DNA from: Triticum aestivum
Taxonomy: Eukaryota; Streptophyta; Magnoliopsida; Poales; Poaceae
Assembly: GCF_018294505.1 (NCBI RefSeq)
Contig: NC_057802.1
Span: 309,153,137-309,217,136 of the forward strand
Length of the DNA: 64,000 bases
Direction: 5' to 3'
The notes under the pieces are model-generated. The model was given only the letters and a program-made list of their open reading frames with translations, made no database searches and was not told the DNA's origin. Both the position numbers and the translations under genes were made by a program. Shown here one piece after another: positions 1 through 11,461 of this stretch; the first letter of the stretch is position 1; the number at the start of each line of letters is the position of its first letter.

Positions 1-1575
1 CCTCAAGTGGATGACCTAAGGTTTATCAATCCGTGGGAGGCGTGGGATGAAGATGGTCTCTCTCAAACAACCCTGCAACCAAATAACAAAGAGTCTCTTG
101 TGTCCCCAACACACCCAATACAATGGTAAATTGTATAGGCGCACTAGTTCGGTGAAGAGATGGTAATACAAGTGCAATATGGATGGTAGATATAGGTTTT
201 TGTAATATGAAAATATAAAAACAACAAGGTAGCAAGTGGTAAAAGTGAGCGTAAACGATATTGCAATGCATCGAAACCAGGCCTAGGGTTCATACTTTCA
301 CTAGTGCAAGTTCTCTCAACAATGATAACATAATTAGATCATATAACAATCCCTCAACATGCAAAAAAGAGTCACTCCAAAGTCACTAATAGCGGAGAAC
401 AAACGAAGAGATTATTGTAGGGTACGAAACCACCTCAAAGTTATCCTTTCAGATCGATCTATTCAAGAGTCCGTAGTAAAATAACACGAAGATATTCTTT
501 CCGTTGGATCTATCCTAGAGTTCGTACTAGAATAACACCTTAAGACACAAATCAACCAAAACCCTAATGTCACCTAGATACTCCAATGTCACCTCAATTA
601 TTCATGGGTATGATTATACGATATGCATCACACAATATCATGTTCATCTATTTAAACCAACACAAAGTACTTCAAAGAGTGCCCCAAAGTTTCTACCGGA
701 GAGTCAAGACGAAAACGTGTGCCAACCCCTATGCATAAGTTCACAAGGTCACTGAACCCGCAAGTTGATCACCAAAACATACATCAAGTAGATCACGTGA
801 ATATCCCATTGTCACCACATATAAGCACATGCAAGACATACATCAAGTGTTCTCAAATCCTTAAAGACTCAATCCAATAAGGTAACTTCAAAGGAAAACT
901 CAATCCATTACAAGAGAGTAGAGGGGGAGAAACATCATATGATACAACTATAATAGCAAAGCTTGCGATACATCAAGATCGTGCCATATCAAGAACACGA
1001 GAGAGAGAGAGATCAAACACATAGCTACTGGTACATACCCTCAGCCCTGAGGGTGAACTACTCCCTCCTCGTCATGGAGAGCACCGGGATGATGGAGATG
1101 GACACCGGTGATGGACCCCCCTCTGGCAGGGTGTCGGAACAGGGTCCCGATTGGTTTTTGGTGGCTACAGAGGTTTGCGGCGGCGAAACTCCCGATCTAG
1201 GTTAAGTTCTGGAAGTTTGGGGATTTATAGGAGAGGTTGGCGTCGAGAACAAGTCAGGGGGCCCCACAGGGAGTCCACGAGGCAGGGGGCGCGCCCCAGC
1301 GGGGTGGGCGCGCCCTCCAGCCTCGTGGGGCCCACGGGACTCCCCTCCGATAACGCTTCGTTCCAATATTTTTTATATTTTCCAGAAAAAATCTCCGTTG
1401 ATTTTCAGCGCATTCCGAGAACTTTTATTTCTGCACAAAAACAACACCACGGTAGTTCTGCTGAAAACAGCGCCAGTCCGGGTTAGTTCTAACCAAACCA
1501 TACCAAAATCATGTAGAAATATTATAAACATGGCATGAATACATCAAAAATTATAGATACGTTGGAGACGTATCA
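1..1575 (-). mobile_element. Athila-lineage-type LTR, cut by the window edge
   Basis: The LTR reads on the minus strand. It begins at 1575 with the TGATACGTCTCC signature shared by several Triticeae Gypsy families and runs leftwards out of the window, so its 3' end, its target duplication and whether it is solo cannot be seen. A TATA-like box (minus strand, 1230-1221) lies about 350 bp into the LTR, just downstream of a GC-rich stretch (about 1260-1350). Its first 140 bases resemble the start of the solo LTR at 24142-25479, but the rest differs, so it is a different family or subfamily. It has no credible coding frame. Confidence 0.8.
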
Positions 1576-1799
1576 AAGTTTCAAAAGATGATGGTTCCAA
1601 CATGAAAATCGACCAGGGGAATTTATACTAAAATCTGTACATTTTAGTTTTATAGTATGAGGAAATAATAATTTGACTTGTTTTTTAAATATGAATTTGA
1701 GGTCAGTTTGGAACAAGGTGATGATTAGCAAAAATTAATTATGATGACGTGGCACCATTAAGAGGAGTTTACTGTAGCATGTCACCCGGGGTGTTACAT
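1576..1799 (-). mobile_element. LTR terminal fragment starting TGTAACACC
   Basis: Read on the minus strand from 1799, this piece starts TGTAACACC and aligns loosely with the start of the plus-strand LTR at 8441, including the shared stretch AATGGTGCCA. It is therefore the first about 220 bp of a related LTR, broken by the insertion of the LTR that ends at 1575. The match is diverged, so this is an old copy. Its remainder would lie left of the window. Confidence 0.6.
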
Positions 1800-1803
1800 G
1801 CAC

Positions 1804-1829
1804 GTAGAACCGATGTGCATCGGTTCTAC
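1804..1829. repeat. Inverted repeat, 12-bp stem with 2-nt loop
   Basis: The arms at 1804-1815 and 1818-1829 are perfect inverted complements separated by TG. The hairpin starts five bases after the end of the LTR fragment at 1799. No function is known to me. Confidence 0.8.
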
Positions 1830-2101
1830 TGGCTGGTGCCTAATCCTCGGCATGTGGCCAAGCGTTGGCAGAGGCATTATGGTTGCCTCCCTCCTCCCCA
1901 TCACTCTGATCTTACGTGCTCACTGGTTTTGGGCAATCAAGTCCTTCGCACCTTCCGGTGTAGGGCCGCCACCACCGGCGACATCTCACTCGGTCTTCAT
2001 CACTTAGTCAGTTAAGAAGACACGTGTGAGTATGATAGCACATGCAAAATGGAGCCACCATACAATTACAACGCACACCTATGGATTGATCATAGCAATG
2101 A

Positions 2102-2160
2102 GCATTGCTTTGATCAATGCACTGGTCATAGGAGTGTGCATTGCTTTATCAATGCACTCC
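2102..2160. repeat. Pair of related stem-loops
   Basis: The unit GCATTG...CAATGC occurs twice, with arms at 2102-2107/2115-2120 and 2138-2143/2150-2155. The second is extended by flanking bases to an 8-bp stem (2136-2157). The two are about 36 bp apart. They may be the remains of a small palindromic element. Confidence 0.6.
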
Positions 2161-2318
2161 TTGATCGGTGAACGTATCATGCACATTCTAGGCATGCACA
2201 CATAGAAATCACAGTAACCAGTCTACACATCAGTGCACAATTTAGGAAATCCTAGCAGTCGACCAACTATTCTAGTTAGTGCCTCTTGCCCTTTATCACC
2301 ATACTTACACTCATTGTT

Positions 2319-2940
2319 GTTTGATTATGTAGCATAACTGTAAATGTTCGCTTGCTTATCCACTGTTTGCTCAAAATTATAAGATTTATTTTTACTCTTA
2401 CATAAATGTAGAATAAACCCAATGGTTATGAAGTTCTGGATTGCTCTTATAAGCACCTGTTGTCATGTACTCCCTCCATATCGAATTAATTGTTGCTCAA
2501 TTGGATGTATTTAGAACTAAAATAGCGTTAGATACATCCATTTGAGCGACAAGTAATTCCGGACGGAGGTAGTATTACTGTACTTACATTGAGAGATAGT
2601 TGATTGTCTAGCATTACTCTGCATCTTATCTGCCCTGCCCTTCATTTTCTCCAAATTATCAGATCTACATTTACTCTTACCAAAATGTTGAATAAAGCCA
2701 ATGCCACCGCACAAGTTGAAGTCTGCATTCCTCTTGTGAGTACCTTTTTCCTTGTAACGTTGAACTTAATTGATACATATTTGATTATGTATCATCACTC
2801 TGCAATTGAGCTTCATTATCCTCTATTTCTTCCAATATTATTTGATCTATATTTACTATTTACAAAATGTAGAATAAAAACAACTCTTATGAACAAGTTT
2901 CTTTGGGGAATTTCTTGAATTATCCTTCCATCGACATGGA
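2319..2940 (+). repeat. Degenerate three-copy tandem repeat, about 175-182 bp period
   Basis: Three diverged copies share an AT-rich block (near 2382, 2661 and 2843), each followed at once by AATAAA and an exon-like 45-60-base stretch. Spacing is 182 bp between copies two and three. Between copies one and two it is 279 bp, which falls to about 174 bp once the Stowaway element at 2470-2572 and its duplicated TA are removed. The repeat therefore predates the Stowaway insertion. The copies are too diverged for a recent satellite. Confidence 0.6.
2470..2572. mobile_element. Stowaway-type MITE (Athos-like)
   Basis: A 103-bp element is flanked by TA on both sides (2468-2469 and 2573-2574), as expected of Tc1/mariner-type Stowaway MITEs. 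It has the grass-typical CTCCCTCC terminus and a near-complete internal inverted repeat. The Athos-like name is from memory. It sits between copies one and two of the tandem repeat. Confidence 0.85.
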
Positions 2941-3139
2941 GAGAGCTTTGTCAAGCCCGTGTTAACATGTAATGTAAGTCCATCCTTCTGAAGCCTTCTA
3001 ACTTTGTTCTAGTATAGATTTGGATATGTATAATTTCCTCCACTGTTGTTTACTTTGGTGTTTGCAAAACTACCAGTTTCAAATTGTAGTTGTAAAAACA
3101 TGTTCCTTATTCATACGATCCACATTAATCAAAACAGAT

Positions 3140-4722
3140 TGATACATCTCCAACGTATCTATAATTTTTTATTGTTCCATGCTGTTATATTATCATTCTT
3201 GGATGTTTTACCATCATTTTATAGTCATTTTATATCATTTTTGGTACTAACCTATTGACATAGTGCCCAGTGCCAGTTGTTGTTTTTTTGCATGTTTTTT
3301 ATATCGAAGGAAATCAATACCAAACGGAGTCCAAATGAAGCGAAACTTTTTGTGAATATTTTTTGGACCAGAAGACATCCAATGGGCTAAAGAAGTACCG
3401 AAGAGGGAGCCCGAGGTGAGCACAAGACACCAGGGCGCGCCTGGAGGCCCAGGCGCGCCCTAGTGGGTTGTGCCCACCTCGGTGGCTTCCCGCACCGCCT
3501 CTTTGCTCTATAAATACCCCAATATTCCAGAAACCCTAGGGGAGTTGATGAAAATCAATTCCAGCCGCCGCAAGTTCCCGAACCACTAGATCCAATCTAG
3601 ACACCATCACGAAGGGGTTCATCATGTCCATTGGTGACTCTCCGATGATGCGTGAGTAGTTCTTTGTAGACCTACGGGTCCGTAGTTAGTAGCTAGATGG
3701 ATTCCTCTATCTCTTTTGATTCTCAATACAATGGTCTCTTGGAGATCCATATGATGTAACCCTTTTCGTGGTGTGTTTGTTGGGATCCGATGAACTTTGA
3801 GTTTATGATCAGATCTATCTTTTATCCATGAAAGTTATTTGAGTCTTCTTTTATCTCTTATATGCATGATTGCTTATAGCCTCGTATTTCTTCTCCGATA
3901 TTTGGGTTTTGTTTGGCCAACTTGATCTATTTATCTTGCAATGGGAAGAGGTGCTTTGTAATGGGTTTGATCTTACGGTGCTTGATCCCAGTGACAGAAG
4001 GGGAACCAACACGTATGTATTGTTGCTATTAAGGATAACAGGATGGGGTCTATTTCTACATAAATAGATCTTGTCTACATCATGTCATCGTTCTTATTGC
4101 ATTACTCCGTTTTTCCATGAACTTAATACACTAGATGCATGCTGGATAGCGGTCGATGTGTGGAGTAATAGTAGTAGATGCAGACAGGAGTCGGTCTACT
4201 AATCTTGGACGTGATGCCTATATAATGAACATTGCCTGGATATCGTCATGATTATTTAAAGTTCTATCAATTGCCCAACAGTAATTCATTTACCCACCGT
4301 TTGCTATTTTTCTCGAGAGAAGCCACTAGTGAAATCTACTGCCCCTGGGTCTCTTCTTTATTATATTTGCCTCCGCAATCTATTCTTATTTGCTTTTATT
4401 TTCAGATCTATTAAACCAAAAATACAAAAATACCTTGCTGCACTTTATCTTATTTGTGATCTATCTATCCAATCTATTACAACTTTCTCACGTCCACTTG
4501 CCAATTTCTGGCGCCGTTGCCCGAAAGGGATTGACAACCCCTTTAACACGTAGGGTTGTGAGTATTTGTTATTCGTGTGCAGGTGCTGTTTATGTAGTGT
4601 TGCGTGGTTCTCCTACTGGTTCGATAACCTTGATCTCATCACTGAGGGAAATACCTACCGTTGTTGTGTTGCATCATCCCTTCCTCGTTGGGGAAATACC
4701 GACGTATTTCTAGCAGACATAA
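3140..4722 (+). repeat. 5' LTR of the Athila-lineage element
   Basis: Begins with TGATACATCTCC, one base off the usual signature, and ends near 4722, just before the primer binding site. The final CA is mutated to AA; the 3' copy keeps CA at 7410-7411. A TATA box (CTATAAATA) lies at 3508-3516. The section from about 4255 to the end is repeated in the 3' remnant at 6955-7411. Confidence 0.85.
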
Positions 4723-4733
4723 AAAGGAATTTC

Positions 4734-4750
4734 TGGTGCCGTTGCCGGGG
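4734..4750 (+). promoter_or_regulatory. Primer binding site
   Basis: TGGTGCCGTTGCCGGGG, eleven bases after the LTR end, is a one-base variant of the motif used by Athila-type and Sabrina-type Triticeae elements. Confidence 0.8.
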
Positions 4751-4940
4751 AGACATCATCGACATCTACCAGGTTCCTAATCACAAATCTCATCTCCTTG
4801 CAATTTACATTATTTTCCATTTGCCTCTCGTTTTCCTCTCCCCCACTTCACAAAAAAATGCCGTTTTATTCACCCTCTTTTTCGTCCGTCGTTATCTCGT
4901 CAGATCTGTTTTTTGAGTGCAATATTCTTGCGTAGTCACA

Positions 4941-6977
4941 ATGACTCAAGAGAACACCAAGTTGTGTGATTTCTCCAATACCTACAACAATGATTTTATT
5001 AGCACTCCGATTGCTCCTCCTGCCACTAGTGCGAAGTCTTGTGATATTAATACCGCTTTGCTGAATCTTGTTATGAAAGATCAATTTTCTGGTACTCCTA
5101 ATGAGGATGTCGCGCCCCATCTTAACATATTCGTGGAATTATGCGATATGCAAATGAAAAAAGATGTGGACAATGATGGTGTGAAGTTGAAATTATTCCC
5201 GTTTTCTTTTCGAGATCATGCAAAAATTTGGTTTTCTTCTTTGCCTCGCAATAGTATTGATCCTTGGGATAAGTGCAAGGACGCTTTTATTACTAAGTAT
5301 TTTCCGCCCGCGGAAATTATTTCCCTTAGAACCTAGATCATGAATTTCAAGCAACTTGAACATGAGCATGTTTCACAATATTGGGAAAGGATGAAATTGA
5401 TGCTAAGGAATTTCCCAGCTCATGGGTTAAATCTTTGGATGATCATACAAAATTTTTATGCGGGGTTGAATTTTGTTTCTCATAATCTTTTAGATTCTGC
5501 CGCGGGTGGTACTTTCATGGAAATTACTTGAGTGAAGCCACCAAATTGCTTGATAATATCATGGCAAATTATTCACAATGGCATACCGAAAGAGCTCCTA
5601 CTAGTAAAAAAGTTAATTCGGTTGAAGAAATTTCTTCTTTTAGTGAAAAGGTTGATTCTCTTATGAAATTGGTTGCTAATAAAAGTGCTCTATTGATTTT
5701 AATGATGTGCCTTTGTCTACTTTGATTGAGCAAAATAGTGATGCAATAGATGTGAATTTTGTCTCGCGAAACAATTTCAATAACAATGCTTATAGAGGCA
5801 ATTTTAATCCAAGGTATTTTCCTAGTAATTCCTCTAATAATTATGGTAATTCCTATGGTAATCCCTCTTACAATAACAATAGTAACACCTCTGATCTTGA
5901 GAATAATATTAAAGAATTCATCAACACTCAAAAGGTTTTCAATGCTACAATGGAAGAAAAGTTGAATAAGAGTGATGATTTGTCTAGAAGTGTTGATAGA
6001 ATTTCTCATGATGTAGAAAATCTCAAGATGAAAATTTTTGTGCCTTAGAAGAATCAATTAAAGATCTTTATGTTTCTATGGATGAAAGTAAGAAAAGAAC
6101 CGCTATGCTTAGAGCTAGAAGAGAATTTTTAGAAAAAGTGTTTTCTAGCGATTGCTTTCATAAAAATGATGAAGATCTTATAATGATTGGTGTTTCCTCT
6201 ATTGATTCTTTGTTTAGTAAAATTAAGATTGATAATAAAGGGACTAAAGAAGAGTCAACTTTAGCTAGAAGGCGTCCCGATAATTTGGAGGGTGAAAATC
6301 TTGTTGAGAAATTTGATAAAAGTGGGTTTGAAGAGGTCAAAACTTTAACTAGTGATGTGCCCACTCTTTTGGATTACAAAGACTTTAATTATGATAGTTG
6401 CTCTTTGATTGATTGTATTTCTTTGTTGCAATCCATGATAAATTCACCCCATGCTTATGAACAAAATAAAGCTTTTACTAAACATATTGTTGATGCCTTG
6501 ATGAAAGCTTTGGAAGAAAAATTGGAATTAGAAGTTTCAATTCCTAGAAAATTACATGATGAATGTGAACCTACCATCAAAGTCAAGATTAAAAATTATG
6601 AGTGTTTTGCTTTATGTGACTTGGGCGCTAGTGTTTCTCCAATTCTGAAATCTCTTTGTGATGTGCTTAGTCTTAGCGATATCGAAGAATGATCTTTAAA
6701 TTTGCATTTGGTGAATTCTACTATTAAAAAGCCTATGGGAAAAAATAATGATGTTCTTATTCTTGCAAATAGGAATTATGTGCCCATAGATTTTATTGTT
6801 CTTGATAGTGATTGCAATCCGCCTTGTCCAATTATTCTTGGTAGGCCGTTTTTACGTACTATTAGTGCCGTGATTGACATGAAAGAAGGAAATATTAAAT
6901 TCCAATTTCCACTAAGGAAGGGTATGGAACACTTCCCTAGAACAATATTTGAAGTTCTATCAATTACCCAACAGTAA
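4941..6977 (+). pseudogene. gag: Broken Athila-type gag-protease
   Basis: The frame begins at the ATG at 4941. The gag capsid-like region covers about 5040-5600 and includes the WFSSLP and YFPPA motifs typical of plant Athila gag. Then come an Asn-rich linker (5760-5900) and an aspartic protease with DLGAS (about 6619-6633) and a downstream ILGRPFLR motif (about 6835). The frame is interrupted by stops at about 5334, 5529 and 6690 and by frameshifts near 5690 and 6045. It runs out at 6977, because the 3' LTR remnant follows directly. Pol domains after the protease are absent. The product would have built the particle and cleaved the polyprotein; this copy cannot. Confidence 0.85.
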
Positions 6978-7411
6978 TTCGTTTACCCACCGTTTGCTAT
7001 TTTTCTCGAGAAAAGCCACTAGTGAAATCTACGGCCCCCGGGTCTCTTCTTTATTATATTTGCCTCTGCGATCTATTTTTATTTGCTTTTATTTTCAGAT
7101 CTATTAAACCAAAAATACAAAAATATCTTGCTGCACTTTATCTTATTTGTGATCTATTTATTCAATCTATTACAACTTCTCACGTCCACTTGCCAATTTC
7201 TGGCGCCGTTGCCCGAAAGGGATTGACAACCCCTTTAACACGTCGGGTTGCGAGTATTTATTATTTGTGTGCAGGTGCTATTTATGTAGTGTTGCGTGGT
7301 TCTCCTACTGGTTCAATAACCTTGGTCTCATCACTGAGGGAAATACCTACCGTTGTTGTGTATCATCCCTTCCTCTTTGGGGAAATACTGACGTAGTTCT
7401 AGCAGACATCA
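6945..7411 (+). repeat. Truncated 3' LTR
   Basis: Matches the last about 460 bp of the 5' LTR with scattered substitutions and ends in CA before the CAGAT duplication. The junction with the protease frame lies around 6943-6957, where the two sides share a short similar AT-rich stretch. Confidence 0.85.
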
Positions 7412-7688
7412 CAGATCCATTGATTTTCTTTAGCCCTGCATGTATGCCTATGTTCTTGATCTCTAATCCGGTAGTGTGGTGATGCTGCCCATGCCTGCAT
7501 CATCTCATTTCCTACTTTGTCTTAACTGATTTTGCTGATGATATGGACAATGGCATATTATGTTGATGCTAGTTTAAATTATATCTCTGAATTTGCCAAT
7601 ATAAAATGGGATGGAATTGTCAGCATACTGACCATTGTTACTTATATATTTGTGAAACTGTTCTCTATCTCCTTGTTTCTCTTTTCAG

Positions 7689-7763
7689 AGTCATATCTCT
7701 AATGCTAGGCGGAACTTTAGGGAAGATAGTGAGCCAAACCATATTGAAGAGCGAGAGAGATGA
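7689..7763 (+). pseudogene. Possible terminal exon of an unidentified gene
   Basis: A strong pyrimidine tract and AG (7670-7688) precede a 24-codon open stretch rich in Arg, Glu and Asn that ends in TGA at 7761-7763. The composition is protein-like, but I do not recognise it. No upstream exon in matching phase could be identified with confidence, so this may be a fragment or chance. An alternative frame is open to 7833. Confidence 0.3.
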
Positions 7764-8119
7764 CCCCAAGGTCATGTCAATGAAGACAGTGAGTTCAAGC
7801 TACTCACCAACAGCTGTGACACAACCTCGGTGAGGTTGCTGCCTAAATCAGTTCAACTTCTTCAGTCTCAACTTAAAGCAGAAAGACTTGGTTCAGTCAG
7901 GTCCGACTTAAAGTACATTCTCTAACGAAGATCACAGAGGACAGTTGTCTGTGCTTTCTTGCTACACGGCTAGAGCCGGATGATATATGGTTTAGATAAC
8001 TAAGGTCTCATCAGCTTGTTCTGCCGCTTGCGATGCACCTCCAGGGCAGGGCTAACATTTCTTGAAATGTGTTGAAGTGTTGTCGGGTTTGTATATTCTT
8101 TTGTCGACACGTTTATATG

Positions 8120-8224
8120 CACTGGCGGCGACCTTTGATGCCCGGTGTATGTAATCCGTGGTCTGGTTGCGCTTTATTATCACTGGTGGCGAACTTTGAT
8201 GCCTAGTGGATGTAATATGTGGTA
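8120..8224 (+). repeat. Short tandem duplication, 61-bp period
   Basis: Two diverged copies of about 43 bp start at 8120 and 8181. Both contain TTTGATGCC and a following TGTAAT. Such TGTAAT elements can serve in plant 3' end formation, which fits a 3' untranslated region. Confidence 0.65.
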
Positions 8225-8440
8225 ATTTGTTTATTGCGTAGTCTAGGTTTATTCTTAGTCGGTATGTTGTAATTTCGGCTGAAAGCTTCAACGTAGCTCA
8301 ACTACCCAATACATTATCGGTCCGTCAGCGGTATATAAAAAGAAATTACGCTAGCAAATGGGGCGGTCCGTAACTCACTATATATGGGACGAAACGTGGG
8401 CCTATAACCATCTCGGGTCATTAGCAGGCCTAAATGTAAA

Positions 8441-11400
8441 TGTAACACCCCCAGTATCAAGCTACAATGACCTCACACTAATGGTGCCATGTCATCATGC
8501 TTAACTAAGCCAAATTGCCACTTGATAAGAATCAAAGCAATTTTCAAATTTAAAATAAAGTAAAACAAATTGTTTCTTCAAACAGTAAACTAAAAAGTTC
8601 ATGTGATGGCAAATAATCCATAGTTAAATATGGTGGAGAAACCAACATTTTATAAATTGCTTAAATGCCCTAAAACAATTAAAACAGAGGGCAAAACAAT
8701 AATTTTATTGTTCTTAAAATTATAAAAGTTCTAAACTATTTTAATTTGGTGCCAAAATTTTTGTGGCGGTAGCCAAATTTAAAGTACTAATTTAGGTGCA
8801 AGTTTTATATTTTATAAAACTAAATTGTTTTAAAAAGAAATAGAAAACAAAAAAGAAAACAGGAAAGAAATACAAAAAAAGAAAAGAAAAGCAAACTGGG
8901 ACTGTACCACGGCCCAGCCGCGACAACAGTGCCAGGCTGGCCCATCCAGCCCACCTACCCCCTTTTCTTCCTTCTTCTGTTCACTGGTGGTTGGGTGGCT
9001 TTTGTTCGATGCCCGTGGCCATGAATGGCCATGCGGCGCACATCCAACCCTCCTCCAATGTCGATAAGGCCCCCCTTGAACGCCCTGGAACCCTAGCCTC
9101 CTCTTTCTCTCCAACCTTGTGCCGCTCTCTCTCTCTCTCCCCGCAACCGTCCGGCCTCTGCCGATGTCGCGCCTCCATGAAACCCATGGCCGCTAGCCTC
9201 CCCTCGGCGCCCCCTCAAGTCCAGGAGGACCATCGGGCTCCTCTATTGGGGAACGTAGTAATAATTCATAATTTTTCCTACGTGTCACCAAGATCAATCT
9301 AGGAGAAGCTAGCAACAAGAGAGAGGGAGTGCATCTTCATACCCTTGAAGATCGCTAAGCAGAAGCGTTACAAGAACGCAGTTGATGGAGTCGTACTCCC
9401 GGCGATTCAAATCACGGAAGATCTGATCCAAGCGCCGAACAGACGACACCTCCGCGTTCAACACACGTACAGCCCGGGGACGTCTCCTCCTTGATCCAGT
9501 AAGGAGAGAGGATAAGTTGAGGGAGAACTCCGGCAACACGACGGCGTGGTGGTGGAGCTCGTGGTTCTCCGGCAAAGCTTCGCTACGCTCAACGGAGGAG
9601 GAGGGGAGTTGGAGGGGGAGGGCTGCGCCAGGGCCAAGGGGTGCAGCTCCCATGCACCTCCCCACTATATATAGGGGTGGAGGGGGTTGGTTTCTTGACC
9701 TCCAAGTCCATTGGGGCGTTGGCAAAGGTGGGAGGAAAGAAATCCCATCCTTTCCCTTCCCCACCGATTGTTATCCCCCCTTTTTAGGGATCTTGATCTT
9801 ATCCCTTCGGGATATGATCTTATTCCTTCTAGGGGGGATCTTGGTGCGCGTTGACAAGGGGTGTGGGGCCTTGACCCCACTGCCCACGTTCATGTGGGTC
9901 CTCCCATGCAGGTGGGCCCCACTCCGAAACCTTCTAGAACCTTCCCGGTACAATACCAAAAAATCCCGAACATTTTTTGGTGGCCAAAATAGGACTTCCC
10001 ATATATATATCTTTAGCTCCGGACCATTCAGGAACTCCTCATGATGTCCGGGATCTCATCTGAGACTCCGAACAACTTTCAGTAACCACATACAATTCCC
10101 ATTACAACTCTAGCGTCACCGAACCTTAAGTGTGTAGACCCTACGGGTCCAGGAACCATGCAGACATATTGGCTCCCACATTAGCTCCCACATGTTCCAC
10201 GATGATCTCATCGGATGAACCACGATGTCGGGGATTCAATCAATCCCGTATACAATTCCCTTTGTCCATCGGTATGTTACTTGCCCGAGATTCGATCGTC
10301 GGTATCCCTATACCTTGTTCAATCTCGTTACCGGCAAGTCTCTTTACTCGTTCCGTGACGCATGATCCCGTGGCTAAATCCGTAGTCACATTGAGCTCAT
10401 TATGATGATGCATTATCGAGTGGGCTCGGAGATACCTCTCTGTCATACGGAGTGACAAATCCCAGTCTCGATTCGTGGCAACCCAACAGACACTTTTGGA
10501 GATACCTGTAGTGCAACTTTATAGCCACCCAGTTAGGTTGTGACATTCGATACACCCAAAGCATTCCTACGGTATCCGGGAGTTGCACAATCTCATGGTC
10601 TAAGGAAATGATACTTGACATTAGAAAAGCTCTAGCAAACGAACTACGCGATCTTGTGCTATGCTTAGGATTGGGTCTTGTCCATCACATCATTCTCCTA
10701 ATGATGTGATCCCGTTATCAACGACATCCAATGTCCATGGTCAGGAAACCACAACCATCTATTGATCAACGAGCTAGTCAACTAGAGGCTCACTAGGGAC
10801 ATGTTGTGGTCTATGTATTCACACATGTATTACAGTTTCCGGTTAATACAATTATCGCATGAACAATAGACAATTATCATGAACAAGGAAATATAATAAT
10901 AACCATTTTATTATTGCCTCTAGGGCATATTTCCAACATCCTCTTCATCAGCTATCGCTCCGGTTAACGCCGAGGGCCCCCAGCGACGCCGCCCGTGCCG
11001 ATCCCCTTCGCCGGTCGCCACCACTGTCGCCGCTCGTTTCCCTCGACCCCGACCGCCCCGGCTCCCCTGAGCTCCCCTCTGACCTCTCGGTGAGCTGACA
11101 TCCCTCCTCAACCTCATGGTGCTCCTCCTCGTGGCCCATAGCCTCGATTTGGTCGAGCTCCGGCCATGGCCGCCGCCCATGTTCGTCCTGGCCGCGTCAC
11201 CGCCCCGCCTGGCCGCCCCGTGCGCACCCCTAGTCGCCTTGCTCGCACGCGCATGCGCTCACTCGCCGGCTCCGCCCCCCGCTCGCTGCCGCTGACGCCC
11301 ACGACTGTTGCTACTCTGTGCGCTGTCGCCACCGCTGTCTTTGCTCTACGTCTGCAGATGCGCGCCTGCCTACCTTAGCCAGCACCACCTCTGACTCGCC

Positions 11401-11461
11401 TTCCCGAGCATAACAACCTCGCCTCCGTGCTGCTACACGCCACTTTTGGCAGCCCAGCAAG
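8441..11461 (+). mobile_element. Gypsy LTR start (TGTAACACC type), interrupted
   Basis: Starts TGTAACACCCCC at 8441. An AT-rich first 450 bp is followed by a GC- and CT-rich part (8900-9243, resuming 10944-11461), an organisation like the large Tekay-type LTRs elsewhere in the window. It is split by the BARE/Angela solo LTR at 9244-10938 and cut at 11461 by the large Sabrina-like element. Only its first about 1.3 kb is present here; the rest should lie beyond the right edge of the window. Confidence 0.6.
9244..10938 (-). mobile_element. BARE/Angela-type Copia solo LTR
   Basis: A 1695-bp LTR on the minus strand. It opens at 10938 with TGTTGGAAATATGCCC and ends at 9244; the last base pair is mutated from CA to TA. 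It is flanked by the perfect duplication TCCTC (9239-9243 and 10939-10943), so it is a solo LTR left by recombination between the two LTRs of an element. A TATA box (9664-9672, minus strand) is visible. It is non-coding. Confidence 0.93.

Larger units (their letters stand above)
1800..3139. other. Low-copy island, left part
   Basis: This stretch matches none of the retroelement families I recognise in the window. It contains a 12-bp-stem hairpin at its left edge, two small stem-loops, a Stowaway element and a degenerate tandem repeat with exon-like pieces, each listed separately. With element 3140-7411 removed it is continuous with 7417-8440. One strong splice-donor-like site (GTAAGT) follows an exon-like stretch near 2890-2970, but the open frame there already ends in a stop, so I call no gene. 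Confidence 0.5.
3140..7411 (+). mobile_element. Athila-lineage Gypsy element with internal deletion
   Basis: A complete insertion, bounded by the perfect 5-bp target duplication CAGAT (3135-3139 and 7412-7416). Order: 5' LTR (3140-4722), primer binding site, gag and protease frames, then an abrupt jump into the 3' end of the 3' LTR. Reverse transcriptase, RNase H, integrase, polypurine tract and most of the 3' LTR are missing, so the copy cannot move by itself. It inserted in the low-copy island. Confidence 0.9.
7417..8440 (+). other. Low-copy island, right part, resembling the 3' end of a gene
   Basis: Continuous with 1800-3139 once the inserted element is removed. It holds one splice-acceptor-bounded exon ending in a stop (7689-7763), then about 650 bp without open frames, with a tandem duplication, in the style of a 3' untranslated region. 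No similarity to the retroelements in this window was found by eye. The gene, if real, is not recognised. Confidence 0.45.

Noticed and set aside
1749..2015. 88-codon frame crossing from LTR fragment into the low-copy island
   Set aside because: It begins inside the antisense LTR end and shows no recognisable domain.
4329..4713. Frames of 74-107 codons repeated near 7022-7396
   Set aside because: The repetition is explained by 5' and truncated 3' LTR of the same element; LTR sequence, not a gene.
9309..10044. Frames of up to 175 codons on both strands
   Set aside because: They lie in the BARE/Angela solo LTR, a non-coding region in this family.
10920..11378. Ala/Arg-rich frames on both strands
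   Set aside because: Compositional, inside the GC-rich part of an interrupted LTR.
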